Part shown: piece by piece, positions 15,601-26,400 of the stretch
Layout of the letters: every line of letters begins with the position of its first letter
How positions within the stretch are numbered: the first letter of the stretch is position 1
Position numbers and translations under genes: made by a program
Notes under the pieces: generated by a model
Databases searched by the model: none
Told to the model about the DNA's origin: nothing
Seen by the model: only the letters and a program-made list of their open reading frames with translations
Source of the DNA: a virus
Strand: one strand, 5' to 3'
Virus record (IMG/VR): IMGVR_UViG_3300028388_002189
Span: 17,259 to 81,258 of that record
DNA: 64,000 nt

Positions 15601-15650
15601 CGCTCTTATATATATAGGTTATCTTATAGTATATATAATATATAAGAGCG
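15601..15650 (-). promoter_or_regulatory. AT-rich promoter-like module B with 13-bp inverted repeat
   Basis: CGCTCTTATATAT at 15601-15613 is matched by its exact reverse complement at 15638-15650. On the minus strand it shows the two-part layout TATAAGA, spacer, CTATATATATAAGAG seen also in modules A and C. It sits just upstream of 15320-15589. It might be a promoter, an operator, or an origin-like melting element. Confidence 0.5.
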
Positions 15651-15664
15651 AGTACCTCTAAAAC

Positions 15665-16021
15665 CTACTTCCTTAGACCTGTCCAAGCATAACGCTTCCT
15701 AGTGTCAAGGTAGTTGATATATTCGTCATTGTCGTAGGCTTCCTGCTCAAAGCAGATCATACGATAAGCTGTTTTACCGTCTCTATGCTTCAGTAACCTA
15801 AACAGGTAGTCCGCATAGTAGAGGACGATAAACCCAATAACGCCAGTCTCTAAGAACTGTTGGAAGTGTATTGTCTCATGCCTCTTGGTTCTCTCAGAAA
15901 GTTCACCCCTAGAGAACACAAAGCAAAACAGAGTGATTGCGTTGATCTCTATAGGCGTAAACTTGCTTAACCAAATAGGAACTTTGCTATTCTCAAAGAA
16001 CCAAGGTTTCCAATGTCTCAT
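15665..16021 (-). CDS. Putative membrane-anchored HExxH protein
   Basis: A 118-aa protein with HETIH at 48-52, the zinc-metallopeptidase signature, followed directly by a hydrophobic segment (TGVIGFIVLYYADYLF), and a later FEQEAYDND that could supply the third zinc ligand. Small phage proteins of this pattern are known and not characterised. Peptidase activity is unproven. The gene has no strong ribosome site. Confidence 0.6.
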   Translation of the reverse strand: MRHWKPWFFENSKVPIWLSKFTPIEINAITLFCFVFSRGELSERTKRHETIHFQQFLETGVIGFIVLYYADYLFRLLKHRDGKTAYRMICFEQEAYDNDEYINYLDTRKRYAWTGLRK

Positions 16022-16023
16022 AA

Positions 16024-16335
16024 CTACACTACCTCGGACTTTTCAACAACTTTTTTGAGTTTTACCAACTCTGACTTAGTTACCATAAGTTCATGTAGTA
16101 AAACATTAATTACGGTTTCTACGTCTAGGTAACCTTCCTCTCCTTCGGGGACTTCTTCAGTAGAAAGTCGGTTTTCACCCGTATACTTGTAACCCCTCGT
16201 ACCAAATAATGCATAAGCAGACTTGTTCTCATAAATAGTCCTACTTGCTTTAGTAAAAGGCAAGTTGGCTTCTTTTGTCCTCTTATGATTAGTAAATGGG
16301 TGCTTCGATTCTTTAGGTTTCTTTATACTTTTCAA
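16024..16335 (-). CDS. Basic hypothetical protein
   Basis: A 103-aa protein with a Lys-rich N-terminus and an acidic middle, no recognised domain. There is no ATG: TTG at 16335 has AAAGG ten bases upstream, and TTG at 16353 is an alternative. A copy of the dispersed 14-bp motif covers the last codons, coding Val-Val-Glu-Lys-Ser. Confidence 0.5.
   Translation of the reverse strand: MKSIKKPKESKHPFTNHKRTKEANLPFTKASRTIYENKSAYALFGTRGYKYTGENRLSTEEVPEGEEGYLDVETVINVLLHELMVTKSELVKLKKVVEKSEVV
16038..16051 (-). repeat. Dispersed 14-bp motif, site 4
   Basis: ACTTTTCAACAACT on the plus strand, at the 3' end of the gene at 16024-16335 (coding Val-Val-Glu-Lys-Ser). See the dispersed-motif finding. Confidence 0.85.
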
Positions 16336-16372
16336 GTGTTTATTACCTTTCAATGTCTATAAAAGTTTGTCT

Positions 16373-17983
16373 TTACTCCACAACAATATAGTCAAGGTCA
16401 GCGGTTGAAGCTGACCCACTTTCAACAGTATATCTAGCAGATAAATATATCCGAGAAGCAGGACCTATTGTATATGTATAAGCACCATCATACGGGGTTT
16501 GTAATCCTGCCGAGGTATACAATCGAGTCCTGCCGTTGTTTTTACTGGAGCTTGCTCTTGCATCTGTTATTTTTAAAAATAAATCCGCTTGACTCTCGTT
16601 AACAATCTCCATCACTGCGCCGTTTAACCATGTAATCGGATAGTAAAAACCCGAAATAAATCCTGTAGTAACTAAAGGCAAGGTGATCGTTTTATTTGTC
16701 GCGCCGCTCTCATGTGCAAGGCGATAGTTCAATATATCACTCTCGCCTGCGATCGTTACATTCGCCGTGAGATCCGTATATTGTAAACCTGTAGCCTTTG
16801 GCACATCTCCGAAAGAGAGAGCACCGTTTCCACTTGTTTGTAGTATTTGATTCGCCGTTCCGTCTGAACTTGGGAATGTATAGGGGAGTGCTCTCATCGC
16901 AAGTTCTGTCGCATTATATGCGAAGACCTCACCCGTCTGTGTCAGCGTGCTTTCGTCAAGTTCTAGCTGTGGAATGATCACATACTCCCACTTATATGTG
17001 CCTGTCGCGATAAGCTCCACTAAGGCGGTACTGTTAATATCTCGCTCTGCGTTATATGTCCCGCTTGACGTGGTGGGGTCTAGGTTAGGTCCCGAGTTAA
17101 GAGAGTTTTCATAGAGCCTAAGAGTCCCCCCTCCCTTATTATAAATCTTGATCCTTTGACCTACTGTGAGCGTCTGGTCTGTAACGATTACGGACGCTCT
17201 AAAAATCTTGTCCGCCTCAGTCTCTACGATATAAAAAGTATCGACACTGTTCGCGTTAAAGTCATAAATGTCATCTCCAGCGTGTGTAGTATCTGCGAGT
17301 GTGATCGTCTCGACCGTCATCCCGCCGCCCACATCGGAAAACGTCACAGCACCCGCCCCGTCTGTGGTGAGTACCTGTCCTGCTGACCCGTCTCCTACAG
17401 GTAACGTATAAACACTCTCAGAACTCTTATTGTCAGTGTCGCCAATAAAGAACTTGCCTTCATCGAGGTTAGGCGTAGCAGCGGTACGTCCCGCACCTCC
17501 GACTTTTATAATACCTGCGCTACTGTGTTCTCTTACGATTTGACCTATATTTTGCAACTTAGCAGAACTACCCGCAGGTTTGTCGATTGTAATTTGTCCT
17601 GGTGTCGTCCCAATAAATACAGACCGACCAACAATAGACTCAACAGGGTTTGTTGTGTTCAATGAAGCGGTGTCAAGTCCTGTTAGGTTACCAAAACTAA
17701 CGACAAACACTTCGGCGCTTGCATTTGCTGCGCTTTCAGTTAAGCCAATCGCAGGGACAGTACCTGCCCCATCAGCATCAGCGAGTTTAACCTCTGGTAC
17801 ATCTCCACTTACGCCACTAATGTAAACAGCCTGTCCTTTTGACAGAGCGGTGGTTTCAGCATTTTTGCACTTAAACCTAAGAGATCCGTCCATCGCACCC
17901 ACAAACTGTGAAGCATGAATCGCCTCAAAAGGATTGTCTGCGGTTCTTAAGGTATCTTCTAGTTGTTTGCCTTTTATTCTCAT
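16373..17983 (-). CDS. Putative tail fibre or virion adhesin protein
   Basis: A 536-aa protein, rich in Gly, Ala, Ser and Thr, beta-type throughout. It starts MRIKGKQLEDTL, closely similar to the MAFIKGKQLADGT start of the next gene, which suggests that both dock on the same virion part through a shared N-terminal tip. It contains repeated short blocks such as LPVGDGSAGQVLTTDGAGAVTF and TFPSSDGTANQILQTSGNGAL, common in phage fibres. It probably forms a trimeric receptor-binding fibre. Confidence 0.7.
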   Translation of the reverse strand: MRIKGKQLEDTLRTADNPFEAIHASQFVGAMDGSLRFKCKNAETTALSKGQAVYISGVSGDVPEVKLADADGAGTVPAIGLTESAANASAEVFVVSFGNLTGLDTASLNTTNPVESIVGRSVFIGTTPGQITIDKPAGSSAKLQNIGQIVREHSSAGIIKVGGAGRTAATPNLDEGKFFIGDTDNKSSESVYTLPVGDGSAGQVLTTDGAGAVTFSDVGGGMTVETITLADTTHAGDDIYDFNANSVDTFYIVETEADKIFRASVIVTDQTLTVGQRIKIYNKGGGTLRLYENSLNSGPNLDPTTSSGTYNAERDINSTALVELIATGTYKWEYVIIPQLELDESTLTQTGEVFAYNATELAMRALPYTFPSSDGTANQILQTSGNGALSFGDVPKATGLQYTDLTANVTIAGESDILNYRLAHESGATNKTITLPLVTTGFISGFYYPITWLNGAVMEIVNESQADLFLKITDARASSSKNNGRTRLYTSAGLQTPYDGAYTYTIGPASRIYLSARYTVESGSASTADLDYIVVE

Positions 17984-18003
17984 TTTAAGTCTCCATACAA
18001 GAA

Positions 18004-18035
18004 AGGGCGAGTCACCATATTGGTAGACCCGCCCT
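18004..18035 (-). terminator. Hairpin terminator after fibre gene
   Basis: A stem of AGGGCG with CGCCCT enclosing an inner GTC/GAC and ACCA-TAT-TGGT pairing, followed on the minus strand by TTTCTTG. It lies in the 112-bp gap downstream of the fibre gene at 18096-19433, so it probably separates that gene from the next fibre gene. Confidence 0.55.
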
Positions 18036-18095
18036 AACTAGTCAATCATAAACAGTGTTTGTTAGATATGACTGCGCGTCACCTACAATACGTTA

Positions 18096-19433
18096 TTAGT
18101 TGATCTTTGCGTAAACAATATCAAGAACGTCTGTGTTGTCTAGCGCGTAAGCAGAAGCACCATTCCAGTAGAGATCGTCACCCGCAGTAATATCAGCGAT
18201 AGCGCGAGCGGTAACACCTGCGTCATTAGTGAAGTAGCAATCCTTAGTTTTAACTCCGTCACCAAGTTCTGCACCAATACCATTAACAAAGATACGAACT
18301 GCGCCGTCAGCCGCAGGAGTATGAGTAATGTTAATAGTAGTGTCGGTGTCGTCAGCAGAAACAGCACCGGGAGTCTGTCCAAGGTCATCGCTAGTCATAA
18401 CAGGAGCAGCTAGACCCGCAGCACCCTTGATCGCGATTGAACCTTCAGCATTAAGACTAACTTTAAGTCCGCTTTCGTCACTTGAGAGTGAAGAGTCTGC
18501 TTTCTTAACTTGTAACTCGTCACTGCTGATCTCAACACCACCTGTCGAAACGACTGCGACGTTTAGGGCACCAGCTGCTGAAGAAAGACCATTACCCGCG
18601 AGAGCGCTTGAGAAGTCTACAACAGACTCACGCTTAGTGCCACCGTCAGCGTCGATGAAGACTAGTTCGTCAGCCGCAACAGCGATGGTGCCATCATCAA
18701 GTTCAGACGCTTGGATCTTAAGACCAGAACCGCTAACTGCTAGACCCGAGTTCAAGTCGAGTGCGACAGAAAGTTCGTTAGCATCTTTTGATAGACCGTC
18801 GCCTGCTGTAATCTGACCTGCGCCCGAGAACTGAGTGAAGGTAAGTGCAGTGGTGTCGAGAGTGATGGTCTCATTAGTGGTGAGGACAAAGCCTTGGTCA
18901 CCATTAGAAGTACCTTCCTCGATGAAGCAAAATGCACCCGAAGAAATATCAGCGTCTGAGTTAAAGTCGTCTGCGCGTGTGAGTTCATATGCGCTAGTAC
19001 CGTCTACACCTACTTGAGTAACAGTATAGATACCATTCTCAGAAGCATCATTAGCAATGCCTTGGTCTTTAACAAGAACACGATCACCGCTTGATAGTGC
19101 AACGCCATCAATAGAGATTGCGCCGTTAGCAGTCGCGGTCAAAACACCGTTAGAATAGGTAACACCTAGTTCTGAAGTGGTTGCTGCGCGTACACTCTCT
19201 TTGATGTCGAGCGCCTGTTTTACACTGTCAACGTAACCCTTGTTAGCTGCGTGACTTGCCTGTGTAGGCGTAGCGACAGAAACAGTACTACTAGACAGAT
19301 CAAAGTCAGTAGTGAGATCGAGTTTACTTGAAGGGATAGAACCTGCAAGTTTTGCTGCCTCGATGGTCGCGTCAGCGATTTTAGCATTGACGATCGTACC
19401 GTCAGCAAGTTGTTTTCCTTTAATAAAAGCCAT
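18096..19433 (-). CDS. Putative tail fibre protein with conserved docking N-terminus
   Basis: A 445-aa, Ala/Ser/Thr/Asp-rich protein. The start MAFIKGKQLADGTIVNAKI and the segment ATPTQASHAANKGYVDSVKQ are typical of phage fibre and structural proteins in which short repeated strands wind into a trimeric shaft. The middle has repeats such as ELSVALDLNSGLAVSGSGLKI and ELQVKKADSSLSS. It shares its N-terminal tip with the gene at 16373-17983. A hairpin terminator follows. Confidence 0.75.
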   Translation of the reverse strand: MAFIKGKQLADGTIVNAKIADATIEAAKLAGSIPSSKLDLTTDFDLSSSTVSVATPTQASHAANKGYVDSVKQALDIKESVRAATTSELGVTYSNGVLTATANGAISIDGVALSSGDRVLVKDQGIANDASENGIYTVTQVGVDGTSAYELTRADDFNSDADISSGAFCFIEEGTSNGDQGFVLTTNETITLDTTALTFTQFSGAGQITAGDGLSKDANELSVALDLNSGLAVSGSGLKIQASELDDGTIAVAADELVFIDADGGTKRESVVDFSSALAGNGLSSAAGALNVAVVSTGGVEISSDELQVKKADSSLSSDESGLKVSLNAEGSIAIKGAAGLAAPVMTSDDLGQTPGAVSADDTDTTINITHTPAADGAVRIFVNGIGAELGDGVKTKDCYFTNDAGVTARAIADITAGDDLYWNGASAYALDNTDVLDIVYAKIN

Positions 19434-19475
19434 TTTAGACTCCTTTATAGTTCAACGTTAAGTAAAAAAGTTTTG

Positions 19476-22322
19476 TTAATAAGTAAAGTCGGTGACCAAG
19501 TGCCAAGATCTGTTATCTAAGGCGACAAAAGTATAACGCTTATACTTAGTTAATGTGTAGGTAGCGGGACCATCTATGCGTGCGCCTTGAAGTCCGTACA
19601 CCCGTACACCCGTAGGAATAGACAATTGACTATTATTTTGCCCACCACTTAGTATAAAACTAAATACAAATCTATAGCTGTAGTAATCTGGATTTAGTAA
19701 ATCATTATGCTCCGATTGAGTGGGCAATGTAACAGATACCCCACTAGGAACATTATACAAAAGAAAAGTTGTATTTTGACCGTTCCAAATACTTGCAGTC
19801 AAAGCACCAGAAATTGGAGTGAAAGGAGAAGCGCCTCCTCCACCTGCTTGGTCTACCCAACTTAAAGCGCCACTACCATCAGTCTTGAGGACTTGGTCGG
19901 GAGCGCCTGCATCATCTGGCAAAGTAAGTGTATAGTTTGCTTCAGCATCATGAGCAGGACCTTGAATAGTTACGCCATGACTGTTTTGCTCACAGTTAAG
20001 TTTAATAGCACCGCTAGTAGTAGTGCCCTTTACAGTTAGTAAGTTGTCCTCTTGTAAGTTTATGCTAGATTCGGAAACAATCCATTCGTTGTTCCCGATA
20101 TATGTAAACTTATATAGTACGTTATTATGCACTCTATATCTAAGACTTACTACTTCATAGTAAGAAGAGTTTGTAGTGACAAACTCAGAGCCATTTGGAA
20201 AGATGAATTTGCTATTAGGTAAAGCAAAAATTGCTTTATAAGTAAAAGATGCACTATAGACTGAAATAAAGTTATAGGAGTCACCAACTACAAGATCATT
20301 TGTATTGTCGGGTAAATATATTCTTGGCAGATAATTGCCGTCCAAGATAAATAGAGAGTCTTTATTTGCTAACCAGTCAGCATATTGAAGATAGTTAACT
20401 GCGCTATCAGAAAGAGCATTCCTAATAATCTTGGGGAAAGAAGACCAAGAAGTACCATCATAGAAAAGTCTATCTTCAGTGCTAGGGTTAGCAGCATCTA
20501 CATCTGATAAGTCACCTAATGCTATATTAGCGGCTGTAGAACTAACAGGCTCTGGTCTCCAATAACCGCCATCAGAATCTTCATAAGTAAGAACATATCC
20601 ATCGGTGAGAGTAGCACTGGTTGCATATAGGTCTACATCTGAAAGAGAAGTTAGATTCATGCTTACAGTACCATTAATACTAGAACCATCACTTAGCTGA
20701 GTCGCGACTGTATTGTTACTAATGGCTAGAGTAGTAACTGAAGCGCCTGCTGCACCTGCGGGACCTTGCGCACCATCTGCACCATTGATACCGTTAGCAC
20801 CCGCCTCACCTTGAATACCTTGCGGACCTTGTGGTCCAACCTCGCCCTGTAGTCCTTGTGGACCTTGTGGTCCTTGTTCGCCTTGGAGACCTTGTGGTCC
20901 TTGTGGTCCAACCTCGCCCTGTGGACCTTGTGGACCAACCGCACCGTCAGCACCCGCAGGACCTTGGGGACCTTGTATTGATCCACCACTAACAAAGCTA
21001 GTACCGTCATGAATGTGTAAACTGTCATCTGCTTGTACTAAATAAGCGTCCCCTTGTGACGCTTGTGCAGGTAAGTCATTTACGGTTGCAACGCTACCTT
21101 GGAAAGTTACACCACTTCCCGCAACACCTTGGATACCCTGTGGACCGACTTCGCCCTGTGGACCTTGTGGACCAACCGCACCCTGTGGTCCTGCTTCGCC
21201 TTGTGGTCCTTGTGGACCTGCGGAACCTTGAAGACCTTGAATCCCCTGCTCACCTTGTGGACCTGCTTCGCCTTGTGGTCCTTGTGGACCTGCGGGACCT
21301 ACTTCACCTTGTGGACCTTGTGGACCAACCGCGCCATCAGCGCCATCAGCACCAGAAAGACCCTGTGGTCCTTGAATACCTTGGATACCTTGTAGACCTT
21401 GCTCACCTTGTGGTCCTTGTTCACCCTGTGGACCTTGTGGTCCTTGTGGACCTTGTGGTCCTTGTGGACCTTGCTCACCTTGTGGTCCTTGTGGTCCTGC
21501 CACAGCATTGGTAAAGGTCGCGGATGCAATCAAAACTTCTGGAGCTACGTCCTCTTTGGTTGCAATCGTCTTAGTCTCTAAGTCTTTTACAAACTGTAGG
21601 GAATCGCCGTTTACAGAGAGCGCAGCATCGCCAATGTAAAGAGTGTTTCCGCTCATATATAAGTCACGGATCTTATTAGCAGGTGAACCGATGTCATACT
21701 GACTGTCTAGGGTAGGCACTAGGTGGTTGTTAGCCACACTCCAGTTAGTAGCGTTAAACCCTCCTACTCCATCAGCAACTTGAACGGTACCTTGAGCTCC
21801 ATTACTGTCACTTCCGCCTCCACCTGTAGAAGCAATCGTTACGCCGTTAGCATTAGAGGTAATGGTGACATTATCTCCCGCATTAAGGAACTTGTTAACA
21901 AAGTCGCCGTTGCCATCTCGGACTAGAACTTGCCCCGCTTGTGGACCTGCTAGAGACACGTCATTAAGGTCGTTTAGGTTAGCAACTTCTCCGCTACCAG
22001 GTACACTTCCGTAAATGGTTTTAGGAGAGTACCAAACGATCAGTTCTTCGCCTGCCTCAAGAGGGATAGCACTAATCCAAGTGATCACACTTCCATCAAG
22101 AGTAAAGTCTTCGCCGTATACAGAAGCGGTACTGTTAAAGGTGACTTGAAGCACGAAGTCGCCATCTCGATCTACGGCAACCTCTTGACCAATGTCAAAA
22201 GTATTAACCACAGGATCGGGTACTGTAAAAGTAACCTTCTCCCAAGTCGCCTCTACAGGTACTGAGATCGGGTTCTCATAGACTTCAACATTTGTAATAT
22301 TTGGGTATACGTCAACTTTCAT
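19476..22322 (-). CDS. Collagen-like tail fibre protein
   Basis: A 948-aa fibre protein. After an N-terminal part similar to fibre base domains ([18 protein letters not shown]), two blocks of Gly-X-Y repeats (GPQGPQGEQ pattern) lie at about residues 269-402 and 449-524, separated by a globular insert ([20 protein letters not shown]). The C-terminal 400 residues are beta-rich and end in an aromatic-rich tip, probably the receptor-binding end. Such repeats form triple helices in phage fibres. Its stop region adjoins the next fibre gene and its start overlaps the end of 22319-22672. Confidence 0.85.
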   Translation of the reverse strand: MKVDVYPNITNVEVYENPISVPVEATWEKVTFTVPDPVVNTFDIGQEVAVDRDGDFVLQVTFNSTASVYGEDFTLDGSVITWISAIPLEAGEELIVWYSPKTIYGSVPGSGEVANLNDLNDVSLAGPQAGQVLVRDGNGDFVNKFLNAGDNVTITSNANGVTIASTGGGGSDSNGAQGTVQVADGVGGFNATNWSVANNHLVPTLDSQYDIGSPANKIRDLYMSGNTLYIGDAALSVNGDSLQFVKDLETKTIATKEDVAPEVLIASATFTNAVAGPQGPQGEQGPQGPQGPQGPQGPQGEQGPQGEQGLQGIQGIQGPQGLSGADGADGAVGPQGPQGEVGPAGPQGPQGEAGPQGEQGIQGLQGSAGPQGPQGEAGPQGAVGPQGPQGEVGPQGIQGVAGSGVTFQGSVATVNDLPAQASQGDAYLVQADDSLHIHDGTSFVSGGSIQGPQGPAGADGAVGPQGPQGEVGPQGPQGLQGEQGPQGPQGLQGEVGPQGPQGIQGEAGANGINGADGAQGPAGAAGASVTTLAISNNTVATQLSDGSSINGTVSMNLTSLSDVDLYATSATLTDGYVLTYEDSDGGYWRPEPVSSTAANIALGDLSDVDAANPSTEDRLFYDGTSWSSFPKIIRNALSDSAVNYLQYADWLANKDSLFILDGNYLPRIYLPDNTNDLVVGDSYNFISVYSASFTYKAIFALPNSKFIFPNGSEFVTTNSSYYEVVSLRYRVHNNVLYKFTYIGNNEWIVSESSINLQEDNLLTVKGTTTSGAIKLNCEQNSHGVTIQGPAHDAEANYTLTLPDDAGAPDQVLKTDGSGALSWVDQAGGGGASPFTPISGALTASIWNGQNTTFLLYNVPSGVSVTLPTQSEHNDLLNPDYYSYRFVFSFILSGGQNNSQLSIPTGVRVYGLQGARIDGPATYTLTKYKRYTFVALDNRSWHLVTDFTY
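20750..21515 (-). repeat. Short-unit DNA repeats coding collagen-like Gly-X-Y blocks
   Basis: Two stretches (about 20750-20975 and 21115-21515) of 9-bp related units such as CCTTGTGGT and CCTTGTGGA encode the Gly-Pro-Gln-type repeats. They are prone to copy-number change by recombination. They are coding repeats, not a CRISPR array. Confidence 0.85.
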
Positions 22323-22672
22323 CGTGTCACTTCTCCTTCGATCCTACAGCGTCCCTTTAGTAACTTAGTTCTTACACCTTCGGGTGAGGTGACCTCTAAG
22401 TCATAAACCGCAACAGATGGCGGCAAGTTTTCTGTTTGTTCATAACCAATCGTTAAGTTGATTGCGCCTTGGTTCTCGTAGATCTGGATCTGATCTGAAT
22501 CTTCACTAGATAGTTCTAGTAAGACTACACTTGCGCCCGTCGATGCCCTAATCTGCATTTTAGCAGAATAGTTCACCAACGGTATAGGTCTGTTTGCGCT
22601 ATTCTTCCAATAGAGAGCTAACTTATAGGTAGAACCTTGCTCAATCGTAATATTATAAATGCCAGAGATCAT
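22319..22672 (-). CDS. Conserved virion-associated protein of unknown function
   Basis: A 117-aa beta-rich protein. The ordered motifs [29 protein letters not shown], and [19 protein letters not shown] match a small protein found beside fibre genes in many tailed phages; its precise role is not known. It adjoins the spanin-like gene (22672, shared base) and the fibre gene (overlap of 4). Confidence 0.7.
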   Translation of the reverse strand: MISGIYNITIEQGSTYKLALYWKNSANRPIPLVNYSAKMQIRASTGASVVLLELSSEDSDQIQIYENQGAINLTIGYEQTENLPPSVAVYDLEVTSPEGVRTKLLKGRCRIEGEVTR

Positions 22673-22932
22673 TATTCACCCTCCAAACACATATTAAGAG
22701 CACTACCGAGTCTACGCTCCATGTCCATCCGTTCTACCATCCAACCCTTAGACACAGTGAAAGTCCCATCGGGGTTCTCCACTATGTCTGAGTTTTCAAC
22801 AACTATTACAGGGTCACTTTCTAGATCGGGTCTTGGCTTTAAGCAGCAAGCGCTCAAGAGAAGCGTCATGGCGCTTCCAAGAAGCGTCAACTTGAACAGT
22901 GCTTTTAGCCCTATACAGTTTCTTAACTTCAT
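22672..22932 (-). CDS. Lipoprotein, putative outer-membrane spanin (Rz1-like)
   Basis: An 86-aa protein with a signal peptide ending in a lipobox LLSAC (about residues 24-28), then a short Pro-containing part (KPRPD). This is the pattern of small phage outer-membrane spanins that bridge the inner and outer membranes at lysis of Gram-negative hosts. Its 5' end overlaps, out of frame, the 3' end of 22814-23032, the Rz/Rz1 arrangement. A dispersed 14-bp motif lies inside it (22791-22804), coding Val-Val-Glu-Asn-Ser. Confidence 0.6.
   Translation of the reverse strand: MKLRNCIGLKALFKLTLLGSAMTLLLSACCLKPRPDLESDPVIVVENSDIVENPDGTFTVSKGWMVERMDMERRLGSALNMCLEGE
22791..22804 (-). repeat. Dispersed 14-bp motif, site 5
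   Basis: AGTTTTCAACAACT on the plus strand, inside the lipoprotein gene. See the dispersed-motif finding. Confidence 0.85.
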
Positions 22933-23032
22933 TCGTGTCTCTCCTCGGCATAGTTGGCTTCATTCTATCAGATAAAGCCTCCATTATAATAGGGATTATT
23001 GCCGAGAGGAGTGCAGTAAATACAGTGATCAA
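22814..23032 (-). CDS. Putative inner-membrane spanin-like protein (Rz-like position)
   Basis: A 72-aa protein with an N-terminal hydrophobic segment (MITVFTALLSAIIPIIMEAL) and a very basic C-terminus. It overlaps the holin-like gene (23029) at its start and the lipoprotein gene at its end. Position suggests an inner-membrane spanin, but it is shorter than the usual form and lacks a clear long coiled coil, so the assignment is tentative. Confidence 0.45.
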   Translation of the reverse strand: MITVFTALLSAIIPIIMEALSDRMKPTMPRRDTNEVKKLYRAKSTVQVDASWKRHDASLERLLLKAKTRSRK

Positions 23033-23397
23033 ACGTCTAAACCCTTGTCGCCGCTAGAACCGACACCCTTAATAGATCCTAGTTCTTCGTCGATAAGATT
23101 ATCGAGTTCGTCTGAAGTAAGGTCGGGGAACATTGCCTTAATACGACCATGTACCCAAAGCGCCTTCTCTGCTCCTTCAACTGAACGCTCTTCGATCTTT
23201 GCTTTACGGTGCGCCCACTCTTCAGCGCCAGAGATCGCTTTACGGATCGCGAGACGCATGAGAATTTGGTGCTCCTCGTTAAGCTGAATCTTGTAACGCT
23301 TAGTAAGCAAAGATACGCCGTAAGTAGCAAGCGCGGTTAATAGAGCTCCCAAGACAGGAAGTACTTCTTTAATAATGTGCTGTGCGATCTCTTCCAT
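23029..23397 (-). CDS. Putative holin, LLH-family-like
   Basis: A 122-aa protein with one hydrophobic N-terminal segment (VLPVLGALLTALATYGVSLL), then a charged amphipathic helical part (RLAIRKAISGAEEWAHRKAKI). This matches the LLH type of phage holins, which make lesions in the inner membrane and set the time of lysis. It lies directly before two spanin-like genes, a consistent lysis cassette, though the endolysin is elsewhere in the window (60394-61272). Confidence 0.6.
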   Translation of the reverse strand: MEEIAQHIIKEVLPVLGALLTALATYGVSLLTKRYKIQLNEEHQILMRLAIRKAISGAEEWAHRKAKIEERSVEGAEKALWVHGRIKAMFPDLTSDELDNLIDEELGSIKGVGSSGDKGLDV

Positions 23398-23408
23398 CGT
23401 CAGCCTCC

Positions 23409-26400
23409 TTATTTAGTGCTAGGAATAGAGTAAGTGTTGATAGGATCATCATCACTGTTCATCGTGACGCCATAGTGAACGTTGCTTTGAGCAGTTGAGT
23501 TTGTTCGCTCTGAAGGTCGGTTGATCTCCAAAGTCGCTGTTAAGTGACAACCCGCAACAGGTGGAATATTCTCAATGGAAACTTCGTCGTTCGTATCGAA
23601 CATCTTAGCTCCATAGTGACCTGTATATAAAACGAATACTAACTCATGATCGCCTGGTAGAGTTAGTTCATTAGCTGTAGGCATCATAGATTGGAAAGAT
23701 AACCCTGTAACAGAGTCTACTTCATCTAAGTTGTGTACGTCTGGAGAACTATGAATCGCTTGCAGTTCACTTAAGATATCTACCTCGATACCAGAGTTCT
23801 TTTCTAAGAGATCATGCTCACGAAGTGGATTGTCTGCCCCTAATACAAATTCATTTAGCGCATAATCAAATGGGTCAGCAGCATATGTGTCACCCATTGA
23901 AGCGGTCTTTACAATCGCATTAGAATAATCAAGAGAAGTCGTCTCTGAGTTTGGATAGTAAGTAAAGCCTTCACTTGTCGGTCCACCCGTAGAATCACTC
24001 ACCATTGGGTATAAGTGGTCTATCTGATTCTTGTTTGGGAAGTTTGCTTGAGTAGCAGGATGCGTAGACATTAAGTGAATAAATGGCTTCTTTGTTGGAC
24101 CACTTGGTGTAAAGTTTAACTGCTTGTTACCATTACTAATACGGTCTTTGACAAGGAACATCTCTGTTAAACTCTTAGGCGCAGTAGATGCCCCTTGGTT
24201 TACAGAACCCGATGGTCTTGCATGAAGAACTCGGAAAGAACAGTTCCACATTAACTTCTGCTGTAGTCCCATATTCGCAATAGAACTGAAACTGACAAAT
24301 AGACCCGTCGAAGGAGGGTTAGCCACTGCGATTTCAAAGTAATCTCGCGCACAAACACCTCCGTTGGGAACAAGACCGCTGTTGTCCACAGGTACACCAA
24401 AAGCCAAAGGACTAATAAACCCTTTTCGATTACTAAACCCGCCTAGCGCTGTCCCCGTATCACCCACAAATAAGGTGTCTAATGGGTTATCGGGACCAAC
24501 ACCTGGCACTTGGTTACTAGGAGCAGCGCTAATAGGCATTGTGAATGAATAGTCGCTGCTGAGAGTGACCGTCTCTAAACCTGTTTCAAAAGAGGTTCTA
24601 ACAAGATCAACAATCCCCGAAACAGTGTTTGTAGAGATAGAAGCTCTCAAAACGGGGGTAGACCAAGAAGAATATTCTCTTTGGAAAGCAAATGGCAACT
24701 CCGCCGCGCCCCCAGCTTCCAACTCATAGTATGTTGACTTTTCATCGTATGGGAAGTTGTCCTCTTCTAACGAAGAAACGTCATTCCATTGTGAAAATAA
24801 TGAGTCCGTCATCAAAGGATTAAATCCGACATCTAACTCGGTAGCAGAACCTGTCTGTTGTGCATAAACTCTACCCGCAGGTATGAAAACAGGCGTAGGG
24901 GTCAAAGGATCGCTATGAGTGCCAATTGCTGGGAATGTTATTTGGTTATTCCTAACAGTAATAGAACCCGTATCTGCACTATAACTTGTCGTACCTGTAT
25001 CGCTAGAAGGATTAGTACCATGATAAGGGTAAGGGATTATGGGAGAACCGTCTACCAAACCTGTTGCGTCGGTCTCGTTGCTAATATCTACGGTAAAGCC
25101 TTGTTTTACATCAGACTCTGAAGAGTCTCCAATCCTAGTCGGGAAAGTTTCATAATTGTTTTCCCTAGTTATAGGGAAAACGTGTGACTGGACGCTGTCA
25201 TCATATAATCTTTTTTCAAAGATAGAGGGAACAAGTGCAGGAACAATCAAGGACCTTCGACCAAACTTAGGATATACCGTTATGTCGTAGTCTAAATTGT
25301 CGCTGTTGGTATATTTTGTATTAGTCCCATCGGGATGTGGCGCTTTGATCTTGTGCATCATTGGGTGGTACCAATGAACAAAAGGCTGCTTATAGTGCTC
25401 AAAAGGTAAGTTAAGTGGGTCTACATCGCCCACTGATCTTGATTGGTAGTCTCCGCCTTCTGATAAAGAAGGAGAACTATCTTGAATCAAAGGCTGGTTA
25501 GAACCATTTACCAACTTCTGCGTATCACCAAGTCCGTGAGATACTTTTAGGAGAGCTTCGATACCTTCAGCAAAAGATATCGAGTTCTCAAGGATTGAGT
25601 GTTGGTGCTTAGGCATGGTCATCCAGTGCGCAAGACTGAGCGGCTCTACCTTCATGAACAAGTTCATAGAGTCTACAAGTAGATTCCGAGGTACTCCTCT
25701 GCTGTCAAGCTCTCCTGGGTAGAAGTCCCCTACATGATAACGAAGTCTCATTGCAGTACATCGGTTCTGCCAAAGATCATTAACAACAGTTAGAGGGTCG
25801 CCATTAGAGGTGAAGTTAGCGGAGTTAACAATATCAAGCTGATTGAACCTATTCCAAGGACCATAGTTTTTGTTAACCGTTCTATCTTGATTAGAAATAC
25901 CCGTAAATCCTTTAACACCTCCTGTTGGTTGATAGTTACTCAATAAAGGTTTTACGGAAAACTCAGTTAAGTTGGTTGGTATAAAGTTAGAAGGCAGATA
26001 GTCAGAATCCGACTCATCTGTTCTCCCAACAGCACTATAAGAGTCTATAAATAGGTTACCACTATAGTCCCTTGTTTGATCGTCGGGGATCATAAGTGCC
26101 GAAGTAATTGCATCTTGAGGTCTTACTGCACCAATATCAGAGTTAATCTGAGCGGGTTGCTCACTAATCGTAAACAAGTCCATGCTCTTATGTGCGGTAG
26201 TCTTGATCGCCAATTTACGGAAGTTAATACCTTGTTGGAAGGCAGTCGCTTGCGCCATACCTTCTTCCCACCCACGAAGAGTCAAGTCACTCTTGTTTGT
26301 AACAGGGTCAACAAGTTTACTGTCTTCTTTCTTGTATAGACTCCAACCCAAGTCTTCGTCGTAAACGTTTACAGTGTGCGAACTTCTGTTACCTTTGTCT

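Noticed and set aside
18328-18816. Plus-strand frame of 162 codons
   Set aside because: It lies opposite the fibre gene, is low in complexity (Ser/Ala/Leu) and has no ribosome site or neighbours; it is a by-product of biased composition.
20726-21581. Long open frames on both strands across the collagen-like repeat region, and CRISPR-like look of the repeats
   Set aside because: They are shadows of the Gly-X-Y repeats: units are 9 bp with no unique spacers, and the minus-strand frame is a normal fibre gene.
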